This document shows positions 9,201 to 17,560 of a stretch of DNA of 64,000 bases, piece by piece (position 1 is the stretch's first letter; each line of letters opens with the position of its first letter). Location: positions 62,001 through 126,000 of the forward strand of contig JAVBQY010000001.1 of the NCBI GenBank assembly GCA_031548545.1. Direction: 5' to 3'. Origin of the DNA: UBA932 sp031548545 (lineage in GTDB: Bacteria; Bacteroidota; Bacteroidia; Bacteroidales; UBA932). The translations under genes and the position numbers were made by a program. Under the pieces are notes generated by a model. That model saw only the letters and a list, made by a program, of their open reading frames with translations. It was not told the origin of the DNA and did no database searches.

Positions 9201-9846
9201 CAGTTATGACTACCGGGGCCTGAATGAAAAGGGACAGCCGCTGGTCAATGACGGCTCAGGAAACATCATTGCCTATACCTACCCAGCACGGCTGGATGTC
9301 CCGATAGATGCATTGATTTATTCGGGAACCGTCATTCCCAAGTACACATTAGGCTTCAGCAATACCATCAGCTATGCCAACTTCGACCTGTATTTCATGT
9401 TCCTGTTCAACGGCGGACATGTGATGCGGACACCCGCCCCGCTGCCCTCCGACATCAATTTAATTGAAGGAGGCCAGAATTTTTGGATGAAACCGGGAGA
9501 TGAAGCGCACACACAGGTTCCGGGCTACAATCACAGAACGCTTTTTTTTGGTGATGACGGCTGGTTTGCAGAAGAGGCGGTTAGCGCCTACAGATATGCC
9601 CAATCGGCTATACGTAAAGCGGATTATGTCAAACTAAAAGAAATCGTATTGACTTACAGTTTCCCCAAAAAGTGGCTGCAGACATTGCATATAGAAGCAC
9701 TCAGAATACGCGTGCAAGTAAGCAATTTGTGGTATTATACATTCAGCGGCAACGACATCAACCCCGAGGCCATTAATCCGCTGAGCGGGGCAAAAAACTT
9801 TCCGATCACACCGACTTACACCCTCGGCCTTAACCTCAACTTTTAA
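6202..9846 (+). CDS. SusC-like TonB-dependent transporter with STN signalling domain
   Basis: A 1214-residue outer-membrane transporter. In order: signal peptide (about 1-34), STN secretin/TonB short domain (about 43-113, which relays the signal to FecR), CarboxypepD_reg-like domain (about 151-230), then LLDEVVVTGYQRIRKEQMTG and the plug domain (about 247-365, with SISLLKDAAAAAIYGVRASN), and a long beta-barrel ending in an aromatic-terminated strand (LGLNLNF). It imports a ligand held under the SusD-like lid encoded next, powered by TonB. The STN domain and the upstream sigma/anti-sigma pair indicate autoregulation by substrate. No degradative enzyme is in this operon, so the ligand could be a peptide, small glycan or other molecule; I cannot say which. 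Confidence 0.95.
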   Translation: MKIHLAHEQQAFPSGLIIGCIIIGFLLHTTTSAAQDNSPDPRLSIEKSNVPLKRILDEIEQQTGLVFFYNNQQIDVEKNTSIHVKDKKLSAVLNQLFDKDNIRYKLIGKQITLFPANTPPVAGNKDTTAGQPQGHSETPPAEAASSTTPTHRLNGRVIDNDTGEPLSFVLVFIQNNQKLSAVTDSEGKYSMEIPHPATDTLVFNFMGYKTQKIAVNNRHTVNSILSIENQLLDEVVVTGYQRIRKEQMTGAVATVGSEALQQRIVTDGNIATSMEGKMAGLYVDPLNPNEVQIRGVSTFNAVNNPLIVIDGFPSELQLNDINPNDVTSISLLKDAAAAAIYGVRASNGVIVITTQKGEYSGKTMFSLQANVGIRFKPDPGDLDYVRGHDYVNAIRKVISASRDQRANYTLTNKYYSLIHATQFDLNEGLIGNDKADAIFQQIGTLDNRQEYQELFYQNRINRQVDFNMNGGSERATYFLGLSYLNNDLLTKGADEQKVTVNMKGDYKINKIFNANAAIFYGYQQNRSRSTPSLSLLLPYEQLRDSEDKALPTVHAPFMFRTPSIDPDANQALIDAGFYDFNYYPYDEFRLNHNSGSSDNIRMQATLQAKIIDGIYLEAGGVYEKTLSRTNSFYDKNSFYIRGLANSHLDVSKTGAITFGIPYGAILTESNGRSENYTIRLQANIDKTIGKHNISAIAGAERRQIVSNNLLNTLFGYDDQSLISLPVNIERLTTTEWINHLSPLYNGLVATDPFNYNSLYGKFYTDNRFVSFYANAAYTFDRRYVLTGSFRIDQSNLFGTDPQYRYKPLWSVGASWNAKNESFLRNIQWIDLLKARISIGFNGNIAKDNGPFILTQTLADPRIPDYPMYNTIISPKNESLRWEETMNYNAGLDLSLFDARLALTAEYYYKYSKDVLGNTGVDPTSGFSELLQNYAEISNQGLDLSFASTNIRTEHFQWRSNLTVSFNHNRVEKVKEKEFAYSYYKAQGRVVTAGYPIDALFSYDYRGLNEKGQPLVNDGSGNIIAYTYPARLDVPIDALIYSGTVIPKYTLGFSNTISYANFDLYFMFLFNGGHVMRTPAPLPSDINLIEGGQNFWMKPGDEAHTQVPGYNHRTLFFGDDGWFAEEAVSAYRYAQSAIRKADYVKLKEIVLTYSFPKKWLQTLHIEALRIRVQVSNLWYYTFSGNDINPEAINPLSGAKNFPITPTYTLGLNLNF

Positions 9847-9858
9847 AACCTTTATGCC

Positions 9859-11229
9859 ATGCAACAAGTAAAACACAAAATCATACCCATCGTTCTATTG
9901 CTTGTAAGTCTGAGCGCATGTAACGATTTTCTGGATGTGGAGCCAAGAGGCTATGCCGTGCCCTCTACCGTAGAGGACTACGACCGGATGCTCAATAATC
10001 CTATATTTACATCGGGCGCCGGCATGGATGAGTTCCTTGAATTAGGCGATGAAATATTCAACTCTGCCTACAATATTACCACCAGTTCCCCTCCACAAAA
10101 CGCCTACTGTTGGAAAGAGGTGATAGATATGGACCTCAACAGCCAGCCGCTCTTTTGGGGAAAATTATATAACAGGGTCTATACGGCCAATGTCATTATT
10201 AATGAAGTCATGGACGCTTCGGGAGGCAGCCTGAAGCAAAAACAGCAATATAGAGCAGAGGCTTTGTTCCAGCGGGCTTACCAGTATTATCAGCTCATGA
10301 CACTATACGCGCCTGTTTATGATGAAACGACGGCGGACAAAGACCTTGGCGTACCCCTGCAAACGGGAAGCAATGTAACAGATCCCACAGCACCCCGGTC
10401 CACAGTACGGCAATGCATGGACTTTATATTTAAAGACCTGCAGGAAGCCATGGCGTTTCTACCCGAGAAAAACATCAACAAATACCGGCCTTCCAAAAAT
10501 ACGGTCAATGCACTGTTAGCCCGCATTTACCTGTCAATGGCAGACTATGAAAATGCGGAGAAGTATGCCAACCTGCTACTCCCGCTGCCTCATCAAATCC
10601 TCAATTATGCCGACTATCTGGAGAATGACGATTACCCTCGATTAAACGAAAATCCGCAAGAGCTATGGGTGATCCAGCCCAGTATGGAATATGCCGGCTG
10701 TATTGTAGCATTTATATCCGAAGAGGCCTTGTCCGTATTTAGTGAAGAGGACATGCTATTTGACTCCCGCATGCTGTATTTCACACTTCCTGACGAAGAC
10801 GGAATAATCAGGATACCCATGCTAATCAGTTTCCGGCCAAATTTCGGCATCGGATTCCCTGAAATATACCTTACCAAAGCGGAATGCCTGGTCCGGAACA
10901 AAGGGGATATCGACGGCGCGTTAAAACTGGTGAACGCCATACGGGAGCAGCGGATAGACCCTGCCGGAGAAGTCGAACTCACGGCCTCAACAACGGAAGA
11001 AGCCTTGCAAATAGTGCTGGACGAGCGCCGGCGTGAATTGCTCTTACTGGGACAACGCTGGACCGATATGCGCCGCCTGGACAAGGAAGGCCGGATGCCG
11101 GCCGTCATCCGGCGTGATGCGTCCGGAAACCTGTTGGGACAGCTACAGCCCCATGACAAGGCCTACGTGCTGCAAATTCCCATCAGTGTACAGAATTTCA
11201 ATCCCGGAATGCCGTTAAACCCCCGTTAA
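9859..11229 (+). CDS. SusD/RagB-family surface lipoprotein
   Basis: A 456-residue lipoprotein; the lipobox LSAC puts the acylated cysteine at about 21, followed by NDFLDVEPRG, the usual SusD start. TPR-like helices (AEALFQRAYQYYQLMTLYAP, STVRQCMDFIFKDLQEAM) and the C-terminal ELLLLGQRWTDMRRL motif are typical of the SusD-like 2 and RagB families. It forms the ligand-binding lid on the SusC transporter, which is encoded 12 bp upstream. The length is slightly short for the family (usually 450-600). Confidence 0.94.
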   Translation: MQQVKHKIIPIVLLLVSLSACNDFLDVEPRGYAVPSTVEDYDRMLNNPIFTSGAGMDEFLELGDEIFNSAYNITTSSPPQNAYCWKEVIDMDLNSQPLFWGKLYNRVYTANVIINEVMDASGGSLKQKQQYRAEALFQRAYQYYQLMTLYAPVYDETTADKDLGVPLQTGSNVTDPTAPRSTVRQCMDFIFKDLQEAMAFLPEKNINKYRPSKNTVNALLARIYLSMADYENAEKYANLLLPLPHQILNYADYLENDDYPRLNENPQELWVIQPSMEYAGCIVAFISEEALSVFSEEDMLFDSRMLYFTLPDEDGIIRIPMLISFRPNFGIGFPEIYLTKAECLVRNKGDIDGALKLVNAIREQRIDPAGEVELTASTTEEALQIVLDERRRELLLLGQRWTDMRRLDKEGRMPAVIRRDASGNLLGQLQPHDKAYVLQIPISVQNFNPGMPLNPR

Positions 11230-11250
11230 TCAATTTATATTTATAGCATC

Positions 11251-12330
11251 ATGAAAAAAATTATTTGCGCGCTCTTCTTGTTATCCGCCCTATTTTCCTG
11301 TAAGGATAACAGCTATACCATCTCAGGCAATATTGAACATCCGGCGGCCGAAGGACAACTGGTCAGCCTGCAAAGTATGCAGGACGGAAAAATGCAGATG
11401 ATTGATTCCGCCAGGGTCTTCAATGGAAAGTACACCTTTAAAGGCCGGGTGGAGCAGCCCCGGATAGCTTACATCAACATTAACTCCGACCGGGGGGATG
11501 AATTGCTCCACAGGGTGGTCATTCTTGAAAACCTGCCGATTTCCATCAGCTCCGACACGCTCAGGTCCAGGGTCAGCGGTACGGCGTATAATCAGGAGTT
11601 ACAACAATTACAGGACAGGAACTTCTGCCTGGACAGCACCATGCAGCAAGTACTGGAGAAAGAATCCGGCGCTTTTAATGAGGACGTAGTCCAGGCATAC
11701 GGCCAATACAACAAAAATAAAGAGGCGCTCCTGATTAATTTTATCAAAAAGAACATTAACAATCCGGCCGGACAAAGCCAGCTGCAGTATGCGCTGAGTT
11801 ATCCGGAAGATACGTTGAAGAGCCTGCTGGAGTATGCGGATGAAACGGCCCAGGGAACAGCCGAAGTGCAATCGCTGACAGAAAAGATCAGGATTATCGG
11901 CGACACTAAAATCGGAAAACCTTTTGTTGATTTCAGGATGCCGGGGCCCGACGGAACCAGCATTGCATTATCGGATTTTGCCGGTAAAGGAAAGGTAGTG
12001 CTGATTGATTTCTGGGCCTCCTGGTGCGGGCCTTGCCGCCATGAAATGCCCAATGTGGTCAAAGCTTATCAAAAACATAAAGATAAAGGCTTTGAGATCA
12101 TAGGCGTTTCGTTGGACAACAAAAGGGAGCCCTGGCTCAAGGCCATCAAAGACCTGCAAATGACCTGGCCCCAACTGTCCGACCTGGACGGATGGAAAAG
12201 CGAGGGGGCGAAACTGTATGCGGTCAACGGGATCCCCCAGACCATATTGCTTGACGGGAACGGCATCATCATCGCCAAGGGACTCCGGGGCGATGAACTG
12301 GAAAAGAAACTCAATGAAATTATGAAGTAG
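11251..12330 (+). CDS. DUF4369/TlpA-like thioredoxin-fold lipoprotein
   Basis: A 359-residue lipoprotein (lipobox LFSC, Cys at about 17) with an N-terminal DUF4369-like beta domain (about 20-120) and a C-terminal AhpC/TSA-redoxin fold (about 222-358). The active site is WCGPC with cysteines at about 259 and 262. It probably acts as a periplasm-facing thiol-disulfide reductase. It is 21 bp downstream of the SusD gene and likely the last gene of the ECF-controlled operon; such redoxins recur next to SusCD pairs, for reasons not settled. Its 3' end overlaps the convergent thiolase gene by 11 bp, leaving no room for a separate terminator. Confidence 0.92.
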   Translation: MKKIICALFLLSALFSCKDNSYTISGNIEHPAAEGQLVSLQSMQDGKMQMIDSARVFNGKYTFKGRVEQPRIAYININSDRGDELLHRVVILENLPISISSDTLRSRVSGTAYNQELQQLQDRNFCLDSTMQQVLEKESGAFNEDVVQAYGQYNKNKEALLINFIKKNINNPAGQSQLQYALSYPEDTLKSLLEYADETAQGTAEVQSLTEKIRIIGDTKIGKPFVDFRMPGPDGTSIALSDFAGKGKVVLIDFWASWCGPCRHEMPNVVKAYQKHKDKGFEIIGVSLDNKREPWLKAIKDLQMTWPQLSDLDGWKSEGAKLYAVNGIPQTILLDGNGIIIAKGLRGDELEKKLNEIMK

Positions 12331-13537
12331 CGCTATTTTTCAGGATCAGCGCCGTGCCCATTCCGCCACCTATGCACAACGCTGCCAGTCCGTATACGGA
12401 TTGGCGGCGTTTCATTTCATGTACCAGCGTTACCGTAATGCGGTTGCCCGACGCGCCGATAGGATGGCCCAACGCAATGGCACCGCCGTTGACATTGGTG
12501 CGCTGCCGCAGCCATTCGCATTCAACGGCATGGTCTACGCAGAGCTGGTGCATCACGCCTATGGACTGAGCGGCGAAGGCTTCATTCAGTTCCAGCAGTT
12601 CAATATCGGCCAGTTTCAATCCGGCTTTCTGCAAGGCTTTGGCAATGGCCGGCACCGGTCCCATTCCCATAATGGCAGGGTCGACCCCGCCCTGCCCGGT
12701 GGCCACAATTTCTACCAGGGGGGTTAAACCGTATTTTTGCACGGCTTCTCCGGAGGCCAGTAGTACAAACGAAGCCCCGTCATTCAGGCCGGAGGCATTG
12801 CCGGCGGTTACCGTACCGTCTTTTTTGAAGGCGGGTTTAAGTTGCGCCAATTTTTCGGGAGAAGTAGTACGGTTGGGGAATTCGTCCCTGTCAAAAAGGA
12901 TAGTTTCCTTGCGCCCGGCTATTTCCACGGGGACTATTTCATCGTTGAATTTTCCGCCGTCTACGGCAGCTATGGCCTTTTGCTGCGAATGCCAGCTGAA
13001 AGAGTCCTGGTGCTCACGGGAAATATGATATTTCTCCGCTATATTTTCGGCCGTAACCCCCATGTGGTAACCGGCAAAGGCATCCGTAAGTCCATCGCAC
13101 ACCATGTGGTCTATCACCTTAAAATCGCCCATTTTCTGCCCGTTGCGCATGGTAGGGCCCGGCACTACAAAGCCGGCGCCCGACATGCTCTCGGTTCCGC
13201 CGGCCAGTACCAGCTGCGCCTCACCGGCCTTAATACCCTGGAAGGCATTGATAACACTTTTCATCCCGCTACCGCAAATCATGTTCAGGCCATAGGCCGG
13301 AACACTGTCCGGAATACCTGCTTTTACAGCAGCCTGCCGGGCTATGCCCTGCTGCTGCCCCGCCATGAGGATATTACCAACGATAACCTCATCAATAACA
13401 GCCGGATCTATCTTAGTCTCCGCCAATATATTTTTAATCACAGGAACGGCCAACGCAGCGGGCGACAAGGGAGCCAGCGTGCCCATGAATTTACCGATGG
13501 CCGTACGTTTGGCCACTACAATATACACTTTATTCAT
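12320..13537 (-). CDS. Acetyl-CoA C-acetyltransferase (thiolase)
   Basis: Thiolase that splits acetoacetyl-CoA plus CoA into two acetyl-CoA. The acyl-accepting cysteine lies in NMICGSGMKSV, the histidine in GGAIALGHPIGASG and the second active cysteine in CIGGGMG. I start at the ATG at 13537 (MNKVYIVVAKRT, the normal thiolase N-terminus); an upstream in-frame ATG at 13567 would add ten residues without family support. It is the last gene of the lysine-fermentation operon and would complete the path: acetoacetate released by Kce is activated by the CoA-transferase and cleaved here for ATP-yielding acetate formation. Confidence 0.94.
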   Translation of the reverse strand: MNKVYIVVAKRTAIGKFMGTLAPLSPAALAVPVIKNILAETKIDPAVIDEVIVGNILMAGQQQGIARQAAVKAGIPDSVPAYGLNMICGSGMKSVINAFQGIKAGEAQLVLAGGTESMSGAGFVVPGPTMRNGQKMGDFKVIDHMVCDGLTDAFAGYHMGVTAENIAEKYHISREHQDSFSWHSQQKAIAAVDGGKFNDEIVPVEIAGRKETILFDRDEFPNRTTSPEKLAQLKPAFKKDGTVTAGNASGLNDGASFVLLASGEAVQKYGLTPLVEIVATGQGGVDPAIMGMGPVPAIAKALQKAGLKLADIELLELNEAFAAQSIGVMHQLCVDHAVECEWLRQRTNVNGGAIALGHPIGASGNRITVTLVHEMKRRQSVYGLAALCIGGGMGTALILKNSATS

Positions 13538-13577
13538 ACAATAACGGTTTAAGGTGAAAGGGTACAAGGTGTACCGT

Positions 13578-14234
13578 TTATAACATTGGTTTTAAGTTCT
13601 TATCAATAATCAGGTCGGCTTCGGTGGCGGCCTGTACCTGCTCCACGGTAAATTCGGGATGGATTTCTTTGAGGACAATCCCCTCCGGTGTGATTTCCAT
13701 TACGCCCATTTCGGTAATGATCATATTCACCTGTCCGGCGGCCGTTAAGGGCAGGGTGCATTTCTTCAGTATTTTCCTGCTTTCGCCGGCCGTGTGCTCC
13801 ATGGCCAGGATAACGCGGCGGGCGCCTACCAGCAAATCCATCGCCCCGCCCATACCGGGCGTCTTCTTTCCCGGAATCATCCAGTTGGCCAGGTCCCCCC
13901 GCTCATCCACCTGCAGGGCGCCCAGGATAGACACGTCTACGTGGCCGCCGCGGATAATCCCGAAAGAGGTGGCCGAATCAAAGGCCGAAGCTCCCGGAAA
14001 AGCGGTGATAAAACCGCCTCCGGCATTAATCAGTACCGGATCCTCCTTACCGGATTCCGGCGTTGGCCCCATGCCTATAAGGCCGTTCTCCGATTGCAGG
14101 ATCACCTGTACGCCGGAGGGCATATAGTTGGGGATAAGGGTTGGTAAGCCTATGCCCAGGTTCACCACATCACCGTCGTGCAACTCTTTGGCCGCACGCC
14201 GGGCGATTATTTCTCTAAGCTGATCTTTTGTCAT
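13578..14234 (-). CDS. 3-oxoacid / butyryl-CoA:acetoacetate CoA-transferase, subunit B
   Basis: A 218-residue beta subunit of a family I CoA-transferase. The catalytic glutamate lies in the SENG motif (QSENGLIGMGP), and GGAMDLLVGARRVI is also typical. In lysine fermentation this enzyme exchanges CoA between butyryl-CoA and acetoacetate. The matching A subunit is the first gene of the same operon (21225-21875), so the two halves sit seven genes apart, which is unusual for proteins needed in 1:1 ratio. The gene follows kamE by 13 bp. Confidence 0.93.
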   Translation of the reverse strand: MTKDQLREIIARRAAKELHDGDVVNLGIGLPTLIPNYMPSGVQVILQSENGLIGMGPTPESGKEDPVLINAGGGFITAFPGASAFDSATSFGIIRGGHVDVSILGALQVDERGDLANWMIPGKKTPGMGGAMDLLVGARRVILAMEHTAGESRKILKKCTLPLTAAGQVNMIITEMGVMEITPEGIVLKEIHPEFTVEQVQAATEADLIIDKNLKPML

Positions 14235-14247
14235 ACTACATATATTT

Positions 14248-15036
14248 TTATACCTTGTACCTTCTTGCCACCTCCTGCGCTATATACGAGGCGACATCGT
14301 CGGCATAGGTGTTCATCCCGAAGCCGGCGTCAAAGCCCAATTCCTTGGCCAGCTCGTGGCTGATGCGGGGGCCGCCGCAAGCTACAATCATTTTACTGCG
14401 CAGGCCCTCGGCATCCAGCATTTCTATGAGCTCCGTCATGTTTTTCACATGGACTTCTTTCTGTGTCACGGTCTGTGATACTAATAAAACATCGGCATGC
14501 AGTTCCATGGCCTTACGGATAAGTTCCTCATTCGGTACCTGGCTGCCCATGTTGAGTGCGCTGATCATCTCATAGCGCTCCAGTCCGTAATGGCCGGCGT
14601 AGCCTTTCATGTTCATGATGGCGTCAATGCCCACGGTGTGGGCGTCGGTGCCGGTACTGGCGCCTACCACTATAATTTTCCGGCCTATATGCTCTTTGAT
14701 GAAGGCATCGGTGGCTTCCATGCTCCAGGTGGTACTTTCCACTTTCTGCACTTTGATTTTGGTAAAATCCACCGTATGCGAACAGCGGCCGTAGCAGTTG
14801 AAAAAGGTATAGCCGGCCGCCAGTTCATGGTAAAAGACCACCTGCGGGTCATCAAAACCCATCGTGTACATCAATTGTTTGGCCGCCTCAACAGCCTCGT
14901 CGGTACAAGGCACAGGCAAGGTGAAACTCAGTTGCACTTTCCCGTCGTTCAGCGTATCGCCGTAAGGCTTTACGCGCGTCAGGTCCAGTGTCTGGTTAAA
15001 ATCTTTAGGGGCGGTTGAATATAGTCCTGAACTCAT
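14248..15036 (-). CDS. kamE: Lysine 5,6-aminomutase beta subunit
   Basis: The B12-binding subunit of the adenosylcobalamin- and PLP-dependent enzyme that moves the terminal amino group of D-lysine or L-beta-lysine to the neighbouring carbon. The cobalt-ligating motif DAHTVG is at about 131-136 (His133). Lys144, in MNMKGYAGHYG, coincides with the PLP-binding lysine known from the clostridial enzyme. The Rossmann-type B12 domain continues with DVLLSQTVTQK-like sequence (seen as DVLLVSQTVTQKEVH) and CGGPRISHELAKELGFDAGFG. Its start overlaps the end of kamD by 4 bp, a sign of translational coupling of the two subunits. Confidence 0.96.
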   Translation of the reverse strand: MSSGLYSTAPKDFNQTLDLTRVKPYGDTLNDGKVQLSFTLPVPCTDEAVEAAKQLMYTMGFDDPQVVFYHELAAGYTFFNCYGRCSHTVDFTKIKVQKVESTTWSMEATDAFIKEHIGRKIIVVGASTGTDAHTVGIDAIMNMKGYAGHYGLERYEMISALNMGSQVPNEELIRKAMELHADVLLVSQTVTQKEVHVKNMTELIEMLDAEGLRSKMIVACGGPRISHELAKELGFDAGFGMNTYADDVASYIAQEVARRYKV

Positions 15037-16595
15037 CGCATTAATTCAATAAAGGGATTGATATAATGATTACTTTTTCGTACAACGCCATCCAAGCCCT
15101 TGCCACCGGTCTCGAAGCGTTTGATATTGGCAAAGAGGCCTTTTTCCAGGGCGGAAAAGAGGCCGTCCGCTTCCACTTTCTTCAATAATTCCAGTGCATT
15201 TTCAAGGACTTCCTGCGCCCGGCGCTGAATCATACCGCCGGGTTTGAATTCCACCTCGCTGCCTATATCCTGCATGTTATTGAAAATGTACCTGGCATTT
15301 TCAATAGAGAGGTAGCGGTCCGACATGAAAGGGGTGTGTACCGCTTCCGTCAACATACCCAGAAGTTGAATGCCCTGGCCTGTCCAGATGGCAATTTCAT
15401 TAAATAAGGCGTTCTGGATATGTCCGCGGAAAACATTCCCGGTCATGAATTTCGTAGGCGGCATATATTTCAAAGGTGCTTTCGGGAAGATCTCACGGGT
15501 CATCTGCGCCTGCGCCAGCTCATACAGGAAACCGTTTTTCAGGCCGGGATCCATCTCACAGGCATGGCCCAGGCCCATCTGTTCCTCCGGAATGCCGGCC
15601 AGTAAGGCCAGTTGTTCGTTGATCAGGTCCGAGGCCAGGACGGTATGCGCCTCTTCCACGGCATCGGCGGTGGTCAGGTAATTGTCTTCTCCGGTATTGA
15701 TGATCACTCCGGCAAAGCCGTTGATAATGCGGGAAAAATACTGGTCTACCATGGTGCGCTGCATGTTGATGTCGCGGAAAAGGATGCCGTACAAGGCGTC
15801 ATTGAGCATCACATCCAAGCCCTCCAGGGCGCCCATAGCGGCAATCTCCGGCATGCACAAACCGGAGCAGTAGTTGCACAGACGGATATAACGCCCTAAC
15901 TCCTGCCCGGCTTCGTCCAGGGCCTTACGCATGATACGGAAGTTTTCCTGGGTGGCGTAGGTGCCTCCAAAGCCTTCCGTGGTGGCGCCATAAGGCACAT
16001 AGTCGAGCAGGCTCTGTCCCGTGGTGCGGATCACGGCTATGATATCGGCCCCCTGACGGGCGGCCGCCCGGGCCTGCACCACATCCTCGTAGATGTTTCC
16101 GGTGGCGACAATCACATAGATATAGGGTTTGGCGCCCTCGCCTATGGTTGCAATGGTATCTTCACGCCGTTGCCGATTGGCCCTGATACAATCCAACCCG
16201 GCATCGATATAAGGCTGCAAGACGCGGCCGATCTCCGCCGGACCGCATCTTGGAAAGGCGGTCAAATCCAACTCCCCGGCCGCGACCTTCTCGGCAATGG
16301 CCTGTGGCGGAAAACCGGTAGCCGATACCGCATTGCCCAAGGCAAATAACAGGCCGTCCGACAAACGGCCGGCGGCATTGATATGGTCGACCAGCACATT
16401 GGGCAGCGGTACACCGTTTTCATCAACGCCGTCAATACCCAACAAACGGCTTAGCGTACGTTCTACGCTAAGGGTGGTACAATGCTCGACGACCGCTTGT
16501 ACCTCTATGGCGATCTGCCGGGCGCTGTTTCTGGCCTCGGCTATTTTTGCAGGGTTCAAACCAAGTTTGCTCTTTTCTGTCATCTTTTCTATCAT
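15033..16595 (-). CDS. kamD: Lysine 5,6-aminomutase alpha subunit
   Basis: A 520-residue TIM-barrel subunit of lysine 5,6-aminomutase, the full family length. Recognisable family stretches are SKLGLNPAKIAEARNSAR near the N-terminus, PFMSDRYLSIENARYIFN and the C-terminal GLDGVVRKSNHYINPF. With KamE it forms the heterotetrameric enzyme that turns L-beta-lysine into 3,5-diaminohexanoate. The start codon is 1 bp after the stop of the upstream P-loop gene, and the gene overlaps kamE by 4 bp. Confidence 0.96.
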   Translation of the reverse strand: MIEKMTEKSKLGLNPAKIAEARNSARQIAIEVQAVVEHCTTLSVERTLSRLLGIDGVDENGVPLPNVLVDHINAAGRLSDGLLFALGNAVSATGFPPQAIAEKVAAGELDLTAFPRCGPAEIGRVLQPYIDAGLDCIRANRQRREDTIATIGEGAKPYIYVIVATGNIYEDVVQARAAARQGADIIAVIRTTGQSLLDYVPYGATTEGFGGTYATQENFRIMRKALDEAGQELGRYIRLCNYCSGLCMPEIAAMGALEGLDVMLNDALYGILFRDINMQRTMVDQYFSRIINGFAGVIINTGEDNYLTTADAVEEAHTVLASDLINEQLALLAGIPEEQMGLGHACEMDPGLKNGFLYELAQAQMTREIFPKAPLKYMPPTKFMTGNVFRGHIQNALFNEIAIWTGQGIQLLGMLTEAVHTPFMSDRYLSIENARYIFNNMQDIGSEVEFKPGGMIQRRAQEVLENALELLKKVEADGLFSALEKGLFANIKRFETGGKGLDGVVRKSNHYINPFIELMR

Positions 16596-16596
16596 T

Positions 16597-17556
16597 TTAA
16601 CTGCGTTGAGTTGGCATGCGCTGTTCTATTTGTACAATATCATATACGGGAAGCCCCAGGGCCGCCTGTAGTTGTTCCCGCAACAAGCCGGCATCCAGAC
16701 AAGCACCCTCCGGAGCGGTAGGATTGGTGCAAACGGCCAAAAGCCTGGCCCGGTCCTCTACCATGATTTTTCCGCCACGGCGAACAAACACCGCATAGGT
16801 CCGGGGCTGGATAAAAAGGCGGGTAAAGTCCGGCACGACCAAGGTTACCGGCCTTGCCCGGGCCGAAAGGTATTGAAGGAAGCGGTCCGTTACGGCGCCG
16901 GCCACATACACCATGTCCGGCAAAGGCGCTTCTTCTTTGTAGGTAAATACGGAGTCTATCCGGAAAATAGAGCCGGCCGGCACCTTTACGGCCGGCAGGT
17001 TAATCTGTTCGCAGCGGAATTGCGTACGGCCGATCAGCTCCCGGAGTTGCAGCGAACATGCCGCTCCGGTGCATAGAATCATGGCATCTGTAACGGCGGG
17101 CGAAGCCAAGCTCATACGCGACAAGGCGCCGTCAACCAAGGTCAAGCGTACACCGTAAGCAGGCATTGCCGCAATGCTTTCCTTTAACCATTGAGCGTCG
17201 GACGGACCGGAAAGGACGACCCTTCCGGCACCCTTTGCCCGCGCCGTGACCAGGCGGCCCAAAGGGGTAGGACGTTCCGACACGGCCAATATGTCGGCCG
17301 GAAATTCTTTTTGTTCAAAATCCCGCTCCGCCGTGACAAAGACCATACCTTCCCGCAGGCAAATCCGCGGCTTGGGCGTATCGTACAAGACGTCGCGTTC
17401 CTCCCCATCGACACCGACGGAGGTGACCGCCACCTGTACCCGCTCCTCCTCCAGACGGCGCAAGACATAGTTCATACAGGTTGTCTTGCCTGTATTCTTG
17501 GCCATCCCCACAATAGAAAGGCTGGTGTGCTGCAATATATCTTTGATAAACGGCAT
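16597..17556 (-). CDS. P-loop accessory protein of lysine 5,6-aminomutase (KamB-like)
   Basis: A 319-residue protein with an early Walker A motif (GMAKNTGKTTC, about 17-27) and no signal peptide or membrane segment. Its place between kamA and kamD matches the accessory genes kamB/kamC of lysine fermenters, which are thought to help reactivate the B12 aminomutase after cofactor damage. The assignment rests mainly on context plus the nucleotide-binding motif; the rest (EGMVFVTAERDFEQKEFPAD, VDGALSRMSLASPAVTDA) matches what I recall of KamB-type proteins but was not checked by search. No MutS-like KamC gene is present in this operon. Confidence 0.7.
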   Translation of the reverse strand: MPFIKDILQHTSLSIVGMAKNTGKTTCMNYVLRRLEEERVQVAVTSVGVDGEERDVLYDTPKPRICLREGMVFVTAERDFEQKEFPADILAVSERPTPLGRLVTARAKGAGRVVLSGPSDAQWLKESIAAMPAYGVRLTLVDGALSRMSLASPAVTDAMILCTGAACSLQLRELIGRTQFRCEQINLPAVKVPAGSIFRIDSVFTYKEEAPLPDMVYVAGAVTDRFLQYLSARARPVTLVVPDFTRLFIQPRTYAVFVRRGGKIMVEDRARLLAVCTNPTAPEGACLDAGLLREQLQAALGLPVYDIVQIEQRMPTQRS

Positions 17557-17560
17557 TCCG

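Noticed and set aside
12842..13552. 236-codon plus-strand open frame opposite the thiolase gene
   Set aside because: The thiolase has all active-site motifs; the opposite frame is a shadow.
13561..14261. Short repeat GGTACAAGGT near two junctions of the lysine operon, with a similar word near 18846
   Set aside because: One copy lies inside the kamE coding end, the orientations differ and the word is short; chance is the simplest explanation.
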